From: Acidobacteriota bacterium
GTDB taxonomy: Bacteria > Acidobacteriota > Terriglobia > Terriglobales > Acidobacteriaceae
Length of the DNA: 5,162 nt
NCBI GenBank assembly: GCA_021810735.1
Contig: JAJZIF010000321.1
Location: forward strand, 1-5,162
Reading direction: 5' to 3'
Both the position numbers and the translations under genes were made by a program. This document shows, piece after piece, positions 1 through 5,162 of this stretch (position 1 is the stretch's first letter; every line of letters starts with the position of its first letter). The notes below the pieces were generated by a model, which saw only the letters and a list, made by a program, of their open reading frames with translations, made no database searches and was not told the DNA's origin.

Positions 1-10
1 ACATCCCAGA

Positions 11-874
11 ATGTTTCGTGCGGAGATTGGAATTCTCGGCGGCAGCGGGCTATATCACATGCCTGGATTGACGAATGCACATGAAGAGCAAATCAGCACG
101 CCATTTGGAGATCCCTCCGACTGGCTCACATTCGGCGAGCTGCATGGGCGCAGGGTGGCGTTTCTCGCGCGGCATGGGCGGGGCCACGGCATTGTGCCTT
201 CCGACATCAACTATCGCGCGAACATCTACGCGATGAAACAGGCAGGCGTGAACGCGATTCTTTCCATTTCCGCTGTCGGTTCCTTGAAGGAAGAACATAA
301 GCCCGGAATATTTCTCGTGCCGGACCAGTATATCGATCGCACCTATGCGCGACGCAGCACCTTCTTCGGTCCCGATGTGGTGGCTCATGTATCGATGGCC
401 GATCCGGTATGCGCGGAGGTCGGTACCGCGATTATGGCGGCATGCGGCGTCCAAAACGTTCCTGCGACCCGCGGCGGGACCTATGTCTGCATGGAGGGTC
501 CGCAGTTTTCGACCAGGGCGGAGTCGAACCTCTACCGATCGTGGGGGGCGGACGTGATCGGGATGACCAACCTGCAGGAAGCCAAGCTGGCGCGCGAGGC
601 GGAGATTTGCTACGCGACGCTGGCCATGGTTACCGATTACGACTGCTGGCATCCCGATCACGATTCGGTCACGACCGAACAGGTTGTCGCCGTGCTGAAC
701 CAGAACAATGCGACCGCGCTCAAGGTGATGGATGTGGTTGTAGCTGCCTTGCCGGCGAAGCGGAATTGCCACTGCCAGTCCGCGCTGAAAGGCGCGATCC
801 TCACCCGGCCCGCGCTAATTTCTCTGGCTACGCGACAGAAGCTCGGTTTATTGCTGGAAAAGTATCTGCCGTAG
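11..874 (+). CDS. mtnP: S-methyl-5'-thioadenosine phosphorylase
   Basis: This cytoplasmic enzyme splits methylthioadenosine with phosphate into adenine and 5-methylthioribose-1-phosphate, recycling the by-product of polyamine and other SAM-using reactions. The 287 residues match the usual length of the purine nucleoside phosphorylase family 2 (about 280-290). Visible motifs are the phosphate loop GGSG (10-13), RHGRGH (54-59), NYRAN (67-71), SAVGS (87-91), EGPQFSTRAES (162-172) and GMTN (184-187), whose Met185 aligns with the ribose-contacting Met196 of the human enzyme. TDYDCW (208-213) gives Asp209 and Asp211, which align with human Asp220/Asp222 and favour a 6-aminopurine base over inosine or guanosine. 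A CxC pair (Cys253, Cys255) near the C-terminus recalls the CxC disulfide of some thermophilic homologues. The ATG at 11 puts five residues before the first beta strand, as is usual, but only 10 bases precede it, no ribosome site is visible, and a start upstream of the window cannot be excluded. It heads a probable operon with the kinase 64 bp downstream. Confidence 0.95.
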   Translation: MFRAEIGILGGSGLYHMPGLTNAHEEQISTPFGDPSDWLTFGELHGRRVAFLARHGRGHGIVPSDINYRANIYAMKQAGVNAILSISAVGSLKEEHKPGIFLVPDQYIDRTYARRSTFFGPDVVAHVSMADPVCAEVGTAIMAACGVQNVPATRGGTYVCMEGPQFSTRAESNLYRSWGADVIGMTNLQEAKLAREAEICYATLAMVTDYDCWHPDHDSVTTEQVVAVLNQNNATALKVMDVVVAALPAKRNCHCQSALKGAILTRPALISLATRQKLGLLLEKYLP

Positions 875-938
875 CCTCTGGATTTCTGAAGGGATCGGAA
901 CAGAACAAAATCAGCCTGGGAAGAGGATTCCACACTGT

Positions 939-1874
939 ATGTCGATTCTTGTTGTCGGTTCCGTTGCATTCGATAGTATCCGCACCCCCAGCGGTTCGGC
1001 GGATCGTTGCCTGGGCGGAGCCGCTACCCACTTTGCCCTGGCCGCCAGCTTCTTTACACAGGTGCGGATCCTTGGTGTCGTGGGAGAAGATTTTACCGCC
1101 GACCACGAAGCGATCTTCCACGCGCGCGGGATCGATACAAGCGGAATTGAGCGCGTCGTCGGCAATTGTTTTCACTGGACGGGAGAGTATCGCGAGAACC
1201 TGAACGAGGCGCATACGCTGCGCACGGACTTGAACGTCTTCGAGCGCTTCCAGCCCAAGATACCCGACGCATACCAGGACAGCGAGTTCCTCTTCCTGGC
1301 GAACATCGATCCCGTGCTGCAGCACCAGGTGCGCCAGCAGATGCCACGCGTGCGCATGGTCTGCGGCGACACGATGAATTACTGGATCACCGGCCATCAG
1401 CAGAACCTGACTCGCGTGCTGCGGGATCTCGACGTTCTGCTCATCAACGATGGCGAGGCCAAACTGCTGGGCGAAGAAGCGAACCTGGTACGGGCCGCCG
1501 AGCGCATCATGCAAATGGGTCCCAAAACGCTGATCGTGAAGCATGGGGAGTATGGCGCAACCGCATTTTTCGGCGAACATTCGTTTCCAGGGAGCGTGCG
1601 CAATCAGTTCTTCCGCGCGCCGGCTCTACCGTTGGCGGAAGTTGTCGACCCCACCGGCGCTGGAGATTCATTCGCTGGCGGATTTTTTGGCTACCTGGCA
1701 TCGCAGCAGGAAGTTACCCCAGGACAGTTCAAGCGGGCTATGTTTTATGGCAGTGTGATGGGTTCGTTCGCAGTGGAGCGCTTCGGTACGGAGCGGATAC
1801 AGTCTCTCAGCCGCGAAGAAATCGACCAACGCTTTGCGAGCTTTCAGGAGCTTTCGCATCTCGATGCCGAGTGA
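939..1874 (+). CDS. PfkB/ribokinase-family sugar or nucleoside kinase
   Basis: A 311-residue ATP-dependent kinase of the PfkB fold, cytoplasmic by inference (no signal or membrane segment). Motifs occur in family order: an N-terminal strand MSILVVGSVAFDSI, the substrate-side glycine motif GGAATHFA (26-33), VVGEDF (47-52), IDTSGI (65-70), NDGEAKLL (170-177, the usual Asn…Glu metal/phosphate motif), KHGEYGA (201-207) and the signature DPTGAGDSFAGGF (237-249), with Asp243 the expected catalytic base and GAGD the anion hole. TDLNVF (96-101) and GDTMNYWI (143-150) look like subgroup-specific signatures; from memory they resemble a bacteria-only ribokinase-like subgroup of unknown substrate. AGAGGA, about 12 bases before the ATG, is a spaced-out ribosome site; no other in-frame start is near. 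The 64-bp gap after mtnP shows no terminator, so the two are probably co-transcribed. The context suggests adenosine or a ribose derivative as substrate, but methylthioribose-1-phosphate needs no kinase, so the substrate stays open. Confidence 0.9.
   Translation: MSILVVGSVAFDSIRTPSGSADRCLGGAATHFALAASFFTQVRILGVVGEDFTADHEAIFHARGIDTSGIERVVGNCFHWTGEYRENLNEAHTLRTDLNVFERFQPKIPDAYQDSEFLFLANIDPVLQHQVRQQMPRVRMVCGDTMNYWITGHQQNLTRVLRDLDVLLINDGEAKLLGEEANLVRAAERIMQMGPKTLIVKHGEYGATAFFGEHSFPGSVRNQFFRAPALPLAEVVDPTGAGDSFAGGFFGYLASQQEVTPGQFKRAMFYGSVMGSFAVERFGTERIQSLSREEIDQRFASFQELSHLDAE
1846..1850 (+). promoter_or_regulatory. Candidate ribosome-binding site for the membrane glycosyltransferase
   Basis: AGGAG lies inside the 3' end of the kinase gene, 13 bases before the ATG at 1864. 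It is the best Shine-Dalgarno match near any candidate start and favours 1864 over the unsupported TTG at 1834. The spacing is longer than ideal. The competing ATG at 1930 has GGGAAG only two bases upstream, which is too close. Confidence 0.45.
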
Positions 1875-3510
1875 CAAGCTAAGTCTCTCCTCTGGTCGCC
1901 AGACTGACGTCGCGACTCTCCGGGAAGAAATGAAGTTGGTGTCGACGATTGCGATTCTGCTCACTGCGTCTGCCCTCGCCTATTGCGCCAGACATGGCGA
2001 CCTCTTGCTGTATGGGGATGCCGTTGCGCATCTCCATATTGCCCGCCGCATCTTCGACTCGCTCAATCCCGGTTTCAGTCAGCTGGGTTCGGTATGGCTG
2101 CCCTTGCCACACCTCTTGCTGCTGCCCTTTGTGCAGCGCACCGACTGGTGGCAGAATGGATTAGCTGGCGCCATTCCTTCCATGGTCAGCTATGTGCTGG
2201 CATGTGCTGGCATCTATCGATTGGCTCGGAGATGGATGCGGCCTTTGCTGTCACTGCTCGTGTTTGCTGCGCTTGCGCTCAACCCCGGCCTCCTTTACAT
2301 GTCTGTCACAGCCATGACAGAGCCGCTGTATCTGGCCCTGATGATATGGAGTGCCGTACACCTGACAGCTTTTGAGTCGGCGCAGCGCGAAGCAGATGCC
2401 TCAGCCGCGCGTCGGGCCCTGGTGAGGCTGACGCTTGTTCTGATCGCCGCCGTGTTCACGCGATATGACGGATGGATACTTGGCACATTAGCGTGGTTGA
2501 TGGCGACGTACTGGACATTGCGGCACCGGTGGTGGAGAGAGCCGGCCAATGCGAGGGTCTTTGTCGTCTGCACATTCTTTCTGCTGGCCGCTCCGCTGAG
2601 CTGGCTGGGATACAACTGGCGCATATATGGGGACCCGCTGGATTTTCTGCGCGGCCCGTATTCCGCAAAGGCCATCGCTGAGCGAACGACAAAGCCCGGC
2701 TCGTTGCCATACCCGGGCTGGCATCATCTGTGGTGGGCTTTCCTCTACTATGTGAAATCGGCAAAGATGGGAGCGGCGCCCATACGGTGCGGGCGATGGC
2801 TGCTGCTGATGGCTACTGCGGGAACGGCATATGCCGTCGTGCAATATCGGAGTCGTGCGTTACCGGCAGCAATTCTGTTCTGGTTGCCGGTTCCGTTTTA
2901 CGCATATTCAGTAGCATATGGCTCCGTGCCAATTTTTTTGCCGGTATGGTTCCCTCATTCGTACTACAACACTCGCTACGGCATGGAAATGTTGCCGGCG
3001 TTTGCCCTGTTTCCGGCATTCGCGGTTTTGGCGGCGATGAAGAGGTGGCCACAATGGAATCGGGCAATCGCTGCATTCGCGCTGGCCATTATCCTCGCCA
3101 GCAATGCCTTCTTGCTGCGCGACACTCCGCTGGTTTTCCAGGAAGCGGAGGCCAATGCCGCGACGCGGATTCCGTTTGAGAAGGCGCTGGCGGAGAAGCT
3201 GATCCTGCTTCCTCCCCAGGCGACGTTATTGATGTATACGTCCGCGCACATCGGAGCATTACAGCAAATCGGATTTTCCCTCCGCCAAACCATTAATGAA
3301 GGAGACTACAAACTCTGGCATGACGCGCTGGCGGATCCAGCGGCGGCGGCCGACTACATTATCGCCATCGATGGTGATCCCGTTGCAGCGGCGGCCCAAA
3401 AGCATCCGCGGGACCTGGAGCTCCTATTCGTCATCTGTAGCACCGGTCAACCATGCGCGCGAATCTATCGTTCGACCCTGGGAGCTCGTCTGGCGGTGAC
3501 GCCTAGCTGA
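1864..3510 (+). CDS. Multi-pass membrane glycosyltransferase, GT-C (GT39-like) type
   Basis: With the ATG at 1864 this is a 548-residue inner-membrane protein. About ten hydrophobic segments are visible (roughly 24-42, 101-121, 128-146, 152-172, 187-200, 204-218, 231-248, 311-326, 332-352, 377-391, 400-418), followed by a mostly soluble tail of about 130 residues. The first loop after TM1 carries LLYGDAVAHLHIARR with Asp52, the position where GT-C enzymes keep their catalytic Asp. Other likely functional patches are MTEP (151-154), TRYDGW (199-204), NWRIYGDPLDF (251-261) and YYNTRYGMEM (367-376). Family knowledge suggests transfer of a sugar from a polyprenyl-phosphate donor to a lipid, glycan or protein on the periplasmic side; donor and acceptor cannot be read from the sequence. 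The ATG overlaps the kinase stop by 11 bases, suggesting translational coupling. An ATG at 1930 (526 residues, starting just before TM1) is a real alternative. Two in-frame-adjacent stops (TGATGA) end the gene before a strong terminator. Confidence 0.8.
   Translation: MPSDKLSLSSGRQTDVATLREEMKLVSTIAILLTASALAYCARHGDLLLYGDAVAHLHIARRIFDSLNPGFSQLGSVWLPLPHLLLLPFVQRTDWWQNGLAGAIPSMVSYVLACAGIYRLARRWMRPLLSLLVFAALALNPGLLYMSVTAMTEPLYLALMIWSAVHLTAFESAQREADASAARRALVRLTLVLIAAVFTRYDGWILGTLAWLMATYWTLRHRWWREPANARVFVVCTFFLLAAPLSWLGYNWRIYGDPLDFLRGPYSAKAIAERTTKPGSLPYPGWHHLWWAFLYYVKSAKMGAAPIRCGRWLLLMATAGTAYAVVQYRSRALPAAILFWLPVPFYAYSVAYGSVPIFLPVWFPHSYYNTRYGMEMLPAFALFPAFAVLAAMKRWPQWNRAIAAFALAIILASNAFLLRDTPLVFQEAEANAATRIPFEKALAEKLILLPPQATLLMYTSAHIGALQQIGFSLRQTINEGDYKLWHDALADPAAAADYIIAIDGDPVAAAAQKHPRDLELLFVICSTGQPCARIYRSTLGARLAVTPS
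2192..2211 (+). repeat. Tandem 10-bp repeat inside the glycosyltransferase gene
   Basis: ATGTGCTGGC occurs twice head-to-tail with no mismatch, coding for part of a transmembrane segment (VLACAGI). The unit is not a multiple of three, so gain or loss of one copy would shift the frame. It is probably chance in a Leu/Ala/Cys-rich helix. Confidence 0.9.
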
Positions 3511-3592
3511 TGATCTCGGGCATGCCGGCGGAGTGAGCGCGGGCAACCGCTGCACAATACAATTCCCTGCCTGCGCGAATCGCTTTCAAACC

Positions 3593-3638
3593 ACAGAAAA
3601 AGACTCGGCGATGGAAGGCACGCCGAGTCTTTTTCTGT
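3593..3638. terminator. Bidirectional intrinsic terminator between convergent genes
   Basis: A perfect 18-bp inverted repeat: 3593-3610 pairs with 3621-3638 around a 10-base loop. The core GACTCGGCG/CGCCGAGTC is GC-rich, and the outer arms are A-rich on one side and T-rich on the other. A transcript from either strand therefore forms a GC stem followed by a run of five U. It lies about 80 bases after the glycosyltransferase stop and about 40 bases after the stop of the opposing - strand gene, so it should end both transcripts. Confidence 0.92.
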
Positions 3639-3678
3639 TCCTTCCCACCCTGAACTTCGCAGAAGCTGAGAAGAGTCG

Positions 3679-4602
3679 CTATTCGTGGAAAGCTACCAGC
3701 GACATGGGTTGCGTCAAGCCGAACACGACTTCAGAGTCCTTGGGAAGCACCGCCTGCTTGCTTTCGAGCAGCCAGTGCGCGCCAACATAGCCTGCGGCTG
3801 CTCCTCCAAGCACCAGCGCAGCGGGACCGCCAGCAATCATAAAGCCCGCAGCTGCGGCGCCGCCGCCCAGCAAGCCTGCCTCCGCAACTGTCCGCTTACC
3901 GTGGGCGACACTGACAACATTGCCTTCGGCATCTGGTTTGACTTTGTGAAAATTTCCCAGATCGTATACTTCGGCGTGAAGGAAATACCGCGTGCCATCG
4001 GGCATATCCACTTCATCCGGCCGCAGCCGAATAGAGGCCCCGCCGGTAATGCGCCGCCCTTCACTGACGGACGTCACGCGACCGGTCACGATAGAGCCAA
4101 CCGGGATGACGATGCGACCATCTTTCATGACCGGCTGGATGAGACGAGCGCTGAAAATTGCCCCCGTCTGTGTCGTCGCCGTGGATAGCTGCTGGTTGAG
4201 CGACACCGTCAGCGTGGTTCCTTCCGGCAATTGATTCGGGCCGGCTGGAACGCTGATCACAACGCCTGAATCATCCCCAGGACCAGCCGGAGCCACGCTG
4301 GTGACAATGTCGCCGTCCTCAGAATCCGCAGAACGTGTAACGAGTCCTGGATGCTGGATGTAATCGTGATCCTGCGGAGATGTCGGAGCGGGTTCAACGT
4401 GTGCTCTTGGCTGGCTTACCGACGGGGAGTTCTCATCTGAAGAATCCGGTGTAGCTGGGTTTGTTGACGTCAGATCATTGGTCACGATCGCGTCGCTTGG
4501 CGGATGAGAGACGCCCTGGTATGGGCTGGGTTTTGCATTTTGCCCAAATGCAGTGGCCGCAACCATCGCTGCGGCGAGACTTGTTGTCGTCAAAAATTTC
4601 AT
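3679..4602 (-). CDS. Secreted/envelope protein with VirB10-like beta domain and glycine zipper
   Basis: From the ATG at 4600-4602 this is a 307-residue exported protein of unknown function. Residues 1-20 are a signal peptide (MKF, then a hydrophobic Ala/Thr/Val core, likely cleavage AFG|Q). Residues 21-120 are a low-complexity Pro/Ser/Thr/Asp linker. Residues 126-217 look like a beta-rich domain: LPEGTTLTVSLNQQLST, then RIVIPVGSIVTGRV (163-176), then GGASIRLRPDEVDMPDGTRYFL. The 'IPxGS…G' step and the following strand pattern resemble the C-terminal domain of TrbI/VirB10. Residues 243-275 form a Gly/Ala-rich hydrophobic stretch of glycine-zipper type. The end LPKDSEVVFGLTQPMSLV (287-304) echoes the first domain's opening. 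From memory, this arrangement recurs in acidobacterial hypothetical proteins. There are no conjugation or secretion genes nearby, so a structural or periplasmic role is more likely than type IV secretion. In-frame ATGs at 4617 and 4635 would add residues before the signal peptide and are less well supported. Confidence 0.85.
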   Translation of the reverse strand: MKFLTTTSLAAAMVAATAFGQNAKPSPYQGVSHPPSDAIVTNDLTSTNPATPDSSDENSPSVSQPRAHVEPAPTSPQDHDYIQHPGLVTRSADSEDGDIVTSVAPAGPGDDSGVVISVPAGPNQLPEGTTLTVSLNQQLSTATTQTGAIFSARLIQPVMKDGRIVIPVGSIVTGRVTSVSEGRRITGGASIRLRPDEVDMPDGTRYFLHAEVYDLGNFHKVKPDAEGNVVSVAHGKRTVAEAGLLGGGAAAAGFMIAGGPAALVLGGAAAGYVGAHWLLESKQAVLPKDSEVVFGLTQPMSLVAFHE

Positions 4603-4607
4603 CGTAT

Positions 4608-4615
4608 CCACCCTC
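4608..4615 (-). promoter_or_regulatory. Ribosome-binding site fixing the start of the secreted protein
   Basis: Read on the - strand, GAGGGTGG precedes the ATG at 4602, with GAGG 9 bases from it. This spacing, and the fact that the signal peptide begins directly at MKF, choose 4602 over the upstream in-frame ATGs at 4617 and 4635. The ATG at 4617 overlaps this very site. Confidence 0.65.
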
Positions 4616-4652
4616 ATTGTTTGCTCAGATTCCAAGGATTCCGAAACACTTC

Positions 4653-4681
4653 ATCGTAGCGTGTGCGTTCTTTGATTTCTA
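4653..4681 (-). promoter_or_regulatory. Candidate sigma70-type promoter for the secreted protein
   Basis: On the - strand TAGAAA (4676-4681, 4 of 6 to consensus -35) is followed after 17 bases by TACGAT (4653-4658, 4 of 6 to -10). A start near 4646 would leave a leader of about 44 bases containing the ribosome site. The leader also has two GGAATC copies 9 bases apart (4628-4633 and 4637-4642). The match is modest and found by eye. Confidence 0.3.
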
Positions 4682-4799
4682 CATTTCGCCTGGATTCTGC
4701 TTTCCTCATTGAAGCGCTGGCACCCGCCTCGATTCCATCTATTGGACGCAATCCAAGGGTCTTTCGTTGACCGATTGCAACCGCGCCCGATTCATGCAT

Positions 4800-4850
4800 G
4801 GCGAAAAAGAGCCCTTACTCGGGAATAATCCGAGCGAACTGTAGCTCGCC
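4800..4850. other. Candidate nested RNA fold with alternative hairpins
   Basis: CTCGG (4818-4822) pairs with CCGAG (4830-4834) over a 7-base loop. Around it GAGC (4809-4812) can pair with GCTC (4844-4847), and GGC (4800-4802) with GCC (4848-4850), leaving an A-rich bulge. A competing hairpin, CGAGC (4831-4835) with GCTCG (4844-4848), excludes the inner one. Short stems like these also arise by chance. Confidence 0.3.
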
Positions 4851-4909
4851 GACGGCCATTTCCAGTCATCCCATCGTTAGGGATTCTATCGCCATACCTA
4901 ATAGTGTAG

Positions 4910-4938
4910 TTGACCCTATCGACGCCGTGCGCTTACAT
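4910..4938 (+). promoter_or_regulatory. Candidate promoter for the gene at 5131
   Basis: TTGACC (4910-4915, 5 of 6 to the -35 consensus) is followed after exactly 17 bases by TTACAT (4933-4938, 3 of 6 to -10). A start near 4945 would give a leader of roughly 185 bases, containing the palindrome and the hairpin at the ribosome site. The -10 match is weak. Confidence 0.3.
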
Positions 4939-4974
4939 GGTGGCACGGGTATCCGCGTAGTTATGCGCTGTACG

Positions 4975-4984
4975 CCACGCGTGG
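4975..4984. repeat. 10-bp perfect palindrome, possible operator
   Basis: CCACGCGTGG reads the same on both strands and lies about 37 bases downstream of the candidate -10 element at 4933-4938. Position and symmetry would suit a dimeric regulator, but a single 10-bp palindrome is not strong evidence. Confidence 0.3.
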
Positions 4985-5109
4985 AAGATATATCCCGCAG
5001 AACATCTCCCTGTGACGTTTAGCTGTCGATCGTGACCGTGACCTCGCAGGGCAATCGCATGAACGTCATGTAGCCGGTTAGATACTCCCCAGCGTGGTGG
5101 TGAAGTGTT

Positions 5110-5143
5110 CTTTTGTCTCCAGGAGGTGTTATGGAGACGGAAG
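5110..5143 (+). promoter_or_regulatory. Stem-loop presenting the Shine-Dalgarno site of the next gene
   Basis: 5110-5120 can pair with 5133-5143 in an 11-bp stem (nine Watson-Crick and two G-U pairs; the inner six, GTCTCC/GGAGAC, are perfect). The 12-base loop is AGGAGGTGTTAT, so it holds an 8-base match to the anti-Shine-Dalgarno (5121-5128) and the first two bases of the start codon, while the G of ATG lies in the stem. The fold could modulate initiation. Confidence 0.5.
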
Positions 5144-5162
5144 GCAGGTTGCGGTTGGCGGA
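5131..5162 (+). CDS. Start of an unidentified gene, cut by the window edge
   Basis: An ATG at 5131 follows AGGAGGTG with 2-4 bases spacing, one of the strongest ribosome sites in the window. Ten codons are present (METEGRLRLA) and the frame is open to the edge. There is no signal peptide or hydrophobic start in what can be seen, and ten residues are too few to assign a family. It is divergent from the secreted-protein gene. Confidence 0.6.
   Translation, partial: METEGRLRLA

Larger units (their letters stand above)
4618..5130. other. Long intergenic region between divergent genes
   Basis: About 510 bases separate the leftward secreted-protein gene from the rightward gene at 5131. No reading frame here has both a ribosome site and convincing codon use; codons such as ATA, AGA and AGG are frequent and third-position GC is unremarkable, unlike the flanking genes. 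Visible content is a candidate promoter in each direction, a small nested fold at 4800-4850, a 10-bp palindrome at 4975-4984 and a CGTGAC tandem pair at 5031-5042. The size leaves room for a regulated promoter, a long leader or a small RNA, but none is proven. Confidence 0.6.

Noticed and set aside
50..772. Open frame of 240 codons on the - strand, antisense to mtnP
   Set aside because: It lies wholly within a confidently identified gene, is Arg/His-rich as expected for the shadow of a GC-rich gene, and has no recognisable motif or ribosome site.
409..1203. Open frame of 264 codons on the + strand across mtnP and the kinase start
   Set aside because: It is out of frame with two clear genes and crosses their boundary; its composition is that of a frame shadow.
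828..1580. Open frame of 250 codons on the - strand, antisense to the kinase
   Set aside because: It is the shadow of the PfkB gene, whose motifs are intact on the + strand; no family features are visible.
1834..1863. TTG at 1834 as an earlier start for the glycosyltransferase
   Set aside because: It has no ribosome site and would deepen the overlap with the kinase gene; AGGAG better supports the ATG at 1864.
3533..3790. 85-codon open frame on the + strand over the terminator and the end of the secreted-protein gene
   Set aside because: It runs through a perfect terminator hairpin and antisense to a real gene; no ribosome site is visible.
3679..4602. Type IV secretion VirB10 component
   Set aside because: Only the beta domain is reminiscent of VirB10; the N-terminal cytoplasmic/TM anchor is replaced by a signal peptide, and no other virB/trb gene is in the window.
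4614..4799. 61-codon open frame on the - strand whose TGA overlaps the ATG at 4617
   Set aside because: The ATGA overlap is suggestive, but there is no ribosome site before its start, the chosen start of the next gene is 4602, and the stretch holds that gene's candidate promoter.
4798..5022. 74-codon open frame on the + strand in the intergenic region
   Set aside because: It has no Shine-Dalgarno, uses rare codons such as ATA, AGA and AGG, and shows no motif; its codon use does not resemble the flanking genes.
1..5162. CRISPR array, tRNA/rRNA gene, insertion sequence or attachment site
   Set aside because: No regularly spaced repeats, cloverleaf, transposase motif or long terminal inverted repeats were seen on either strand.

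Overview
The window looks like chromosomal DNA from a GC-rich, Gram-negative-type soil bacterium, most likely Acidobacteriota (Terriglobia; Acidobacterium/Terriglobus/Edaphobacter-like). This placement rests on the overall style of the proteins. The strongest pointer is a secreted protein with a beta-rich 'LPxGT…V.LNQ.LST' domain, a glycine zipper and a conserved 'LP…V.F.L.QP' end, a combination I recall as common in that phylum. It is inference, not a database result. I see no tRNA, rRNA, CRISPR array, insertion sequence or phage gene.

Left part (1-3510, + strand): three genes read as one probable operon. An S-methyl-5'-thioadenosine phosphorylase (mtnP, 11-874) is followed after 64 bp by a PfkB/ribokinase-family kinase (939-1874). 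The stop of the kinase overlaps the start of a large multi-pass membrane protein of GT-C glycosyltransferase type (about 1864-3510). The first two genes suggest salvage of SAM-derived nucleosides: the phosphorylase splits methylthioadenosine to adenine and methylthioribose-1-phosphate, and the kinase probably acts on a nucleoside or sugar whose identity the sequence does not settle. The membrane protein probably moves a sugar from a polyprenyl-phosphate donor to a cell-envelope acceptor. Its link to the other two may only be co-transcription.

Middle (3511-3678): a gene-free strip between convergent genes. It holds a perfect 18-bp inverted repeat with A- and T-rich arms, which should work as a terminator in both directions.

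Right part (3679-5162): a secreted or envelope-associated protein on the - strand (3679-4602). Then comes a gene-free stretch of about 500 bp between divergent genes, with candidate promoters, a small nested RNA fold and a 10-bp palindrome. At the right edge a new + strand gene begins at 5131. It has a very strong Shine-Dalgarno sequence lying in the loop of a predicted hairpin; only ten codons are present.

Most of the window is ordinary housekeeping or envelope sequence. The points most worth checking are the hairpin around the last start codon, the unassigned kinase next to mtnP, the stand-alone VirB10-like/glycine-zipper protein and the long divergent intergenic region. I found no convincing new defence or mobile system.
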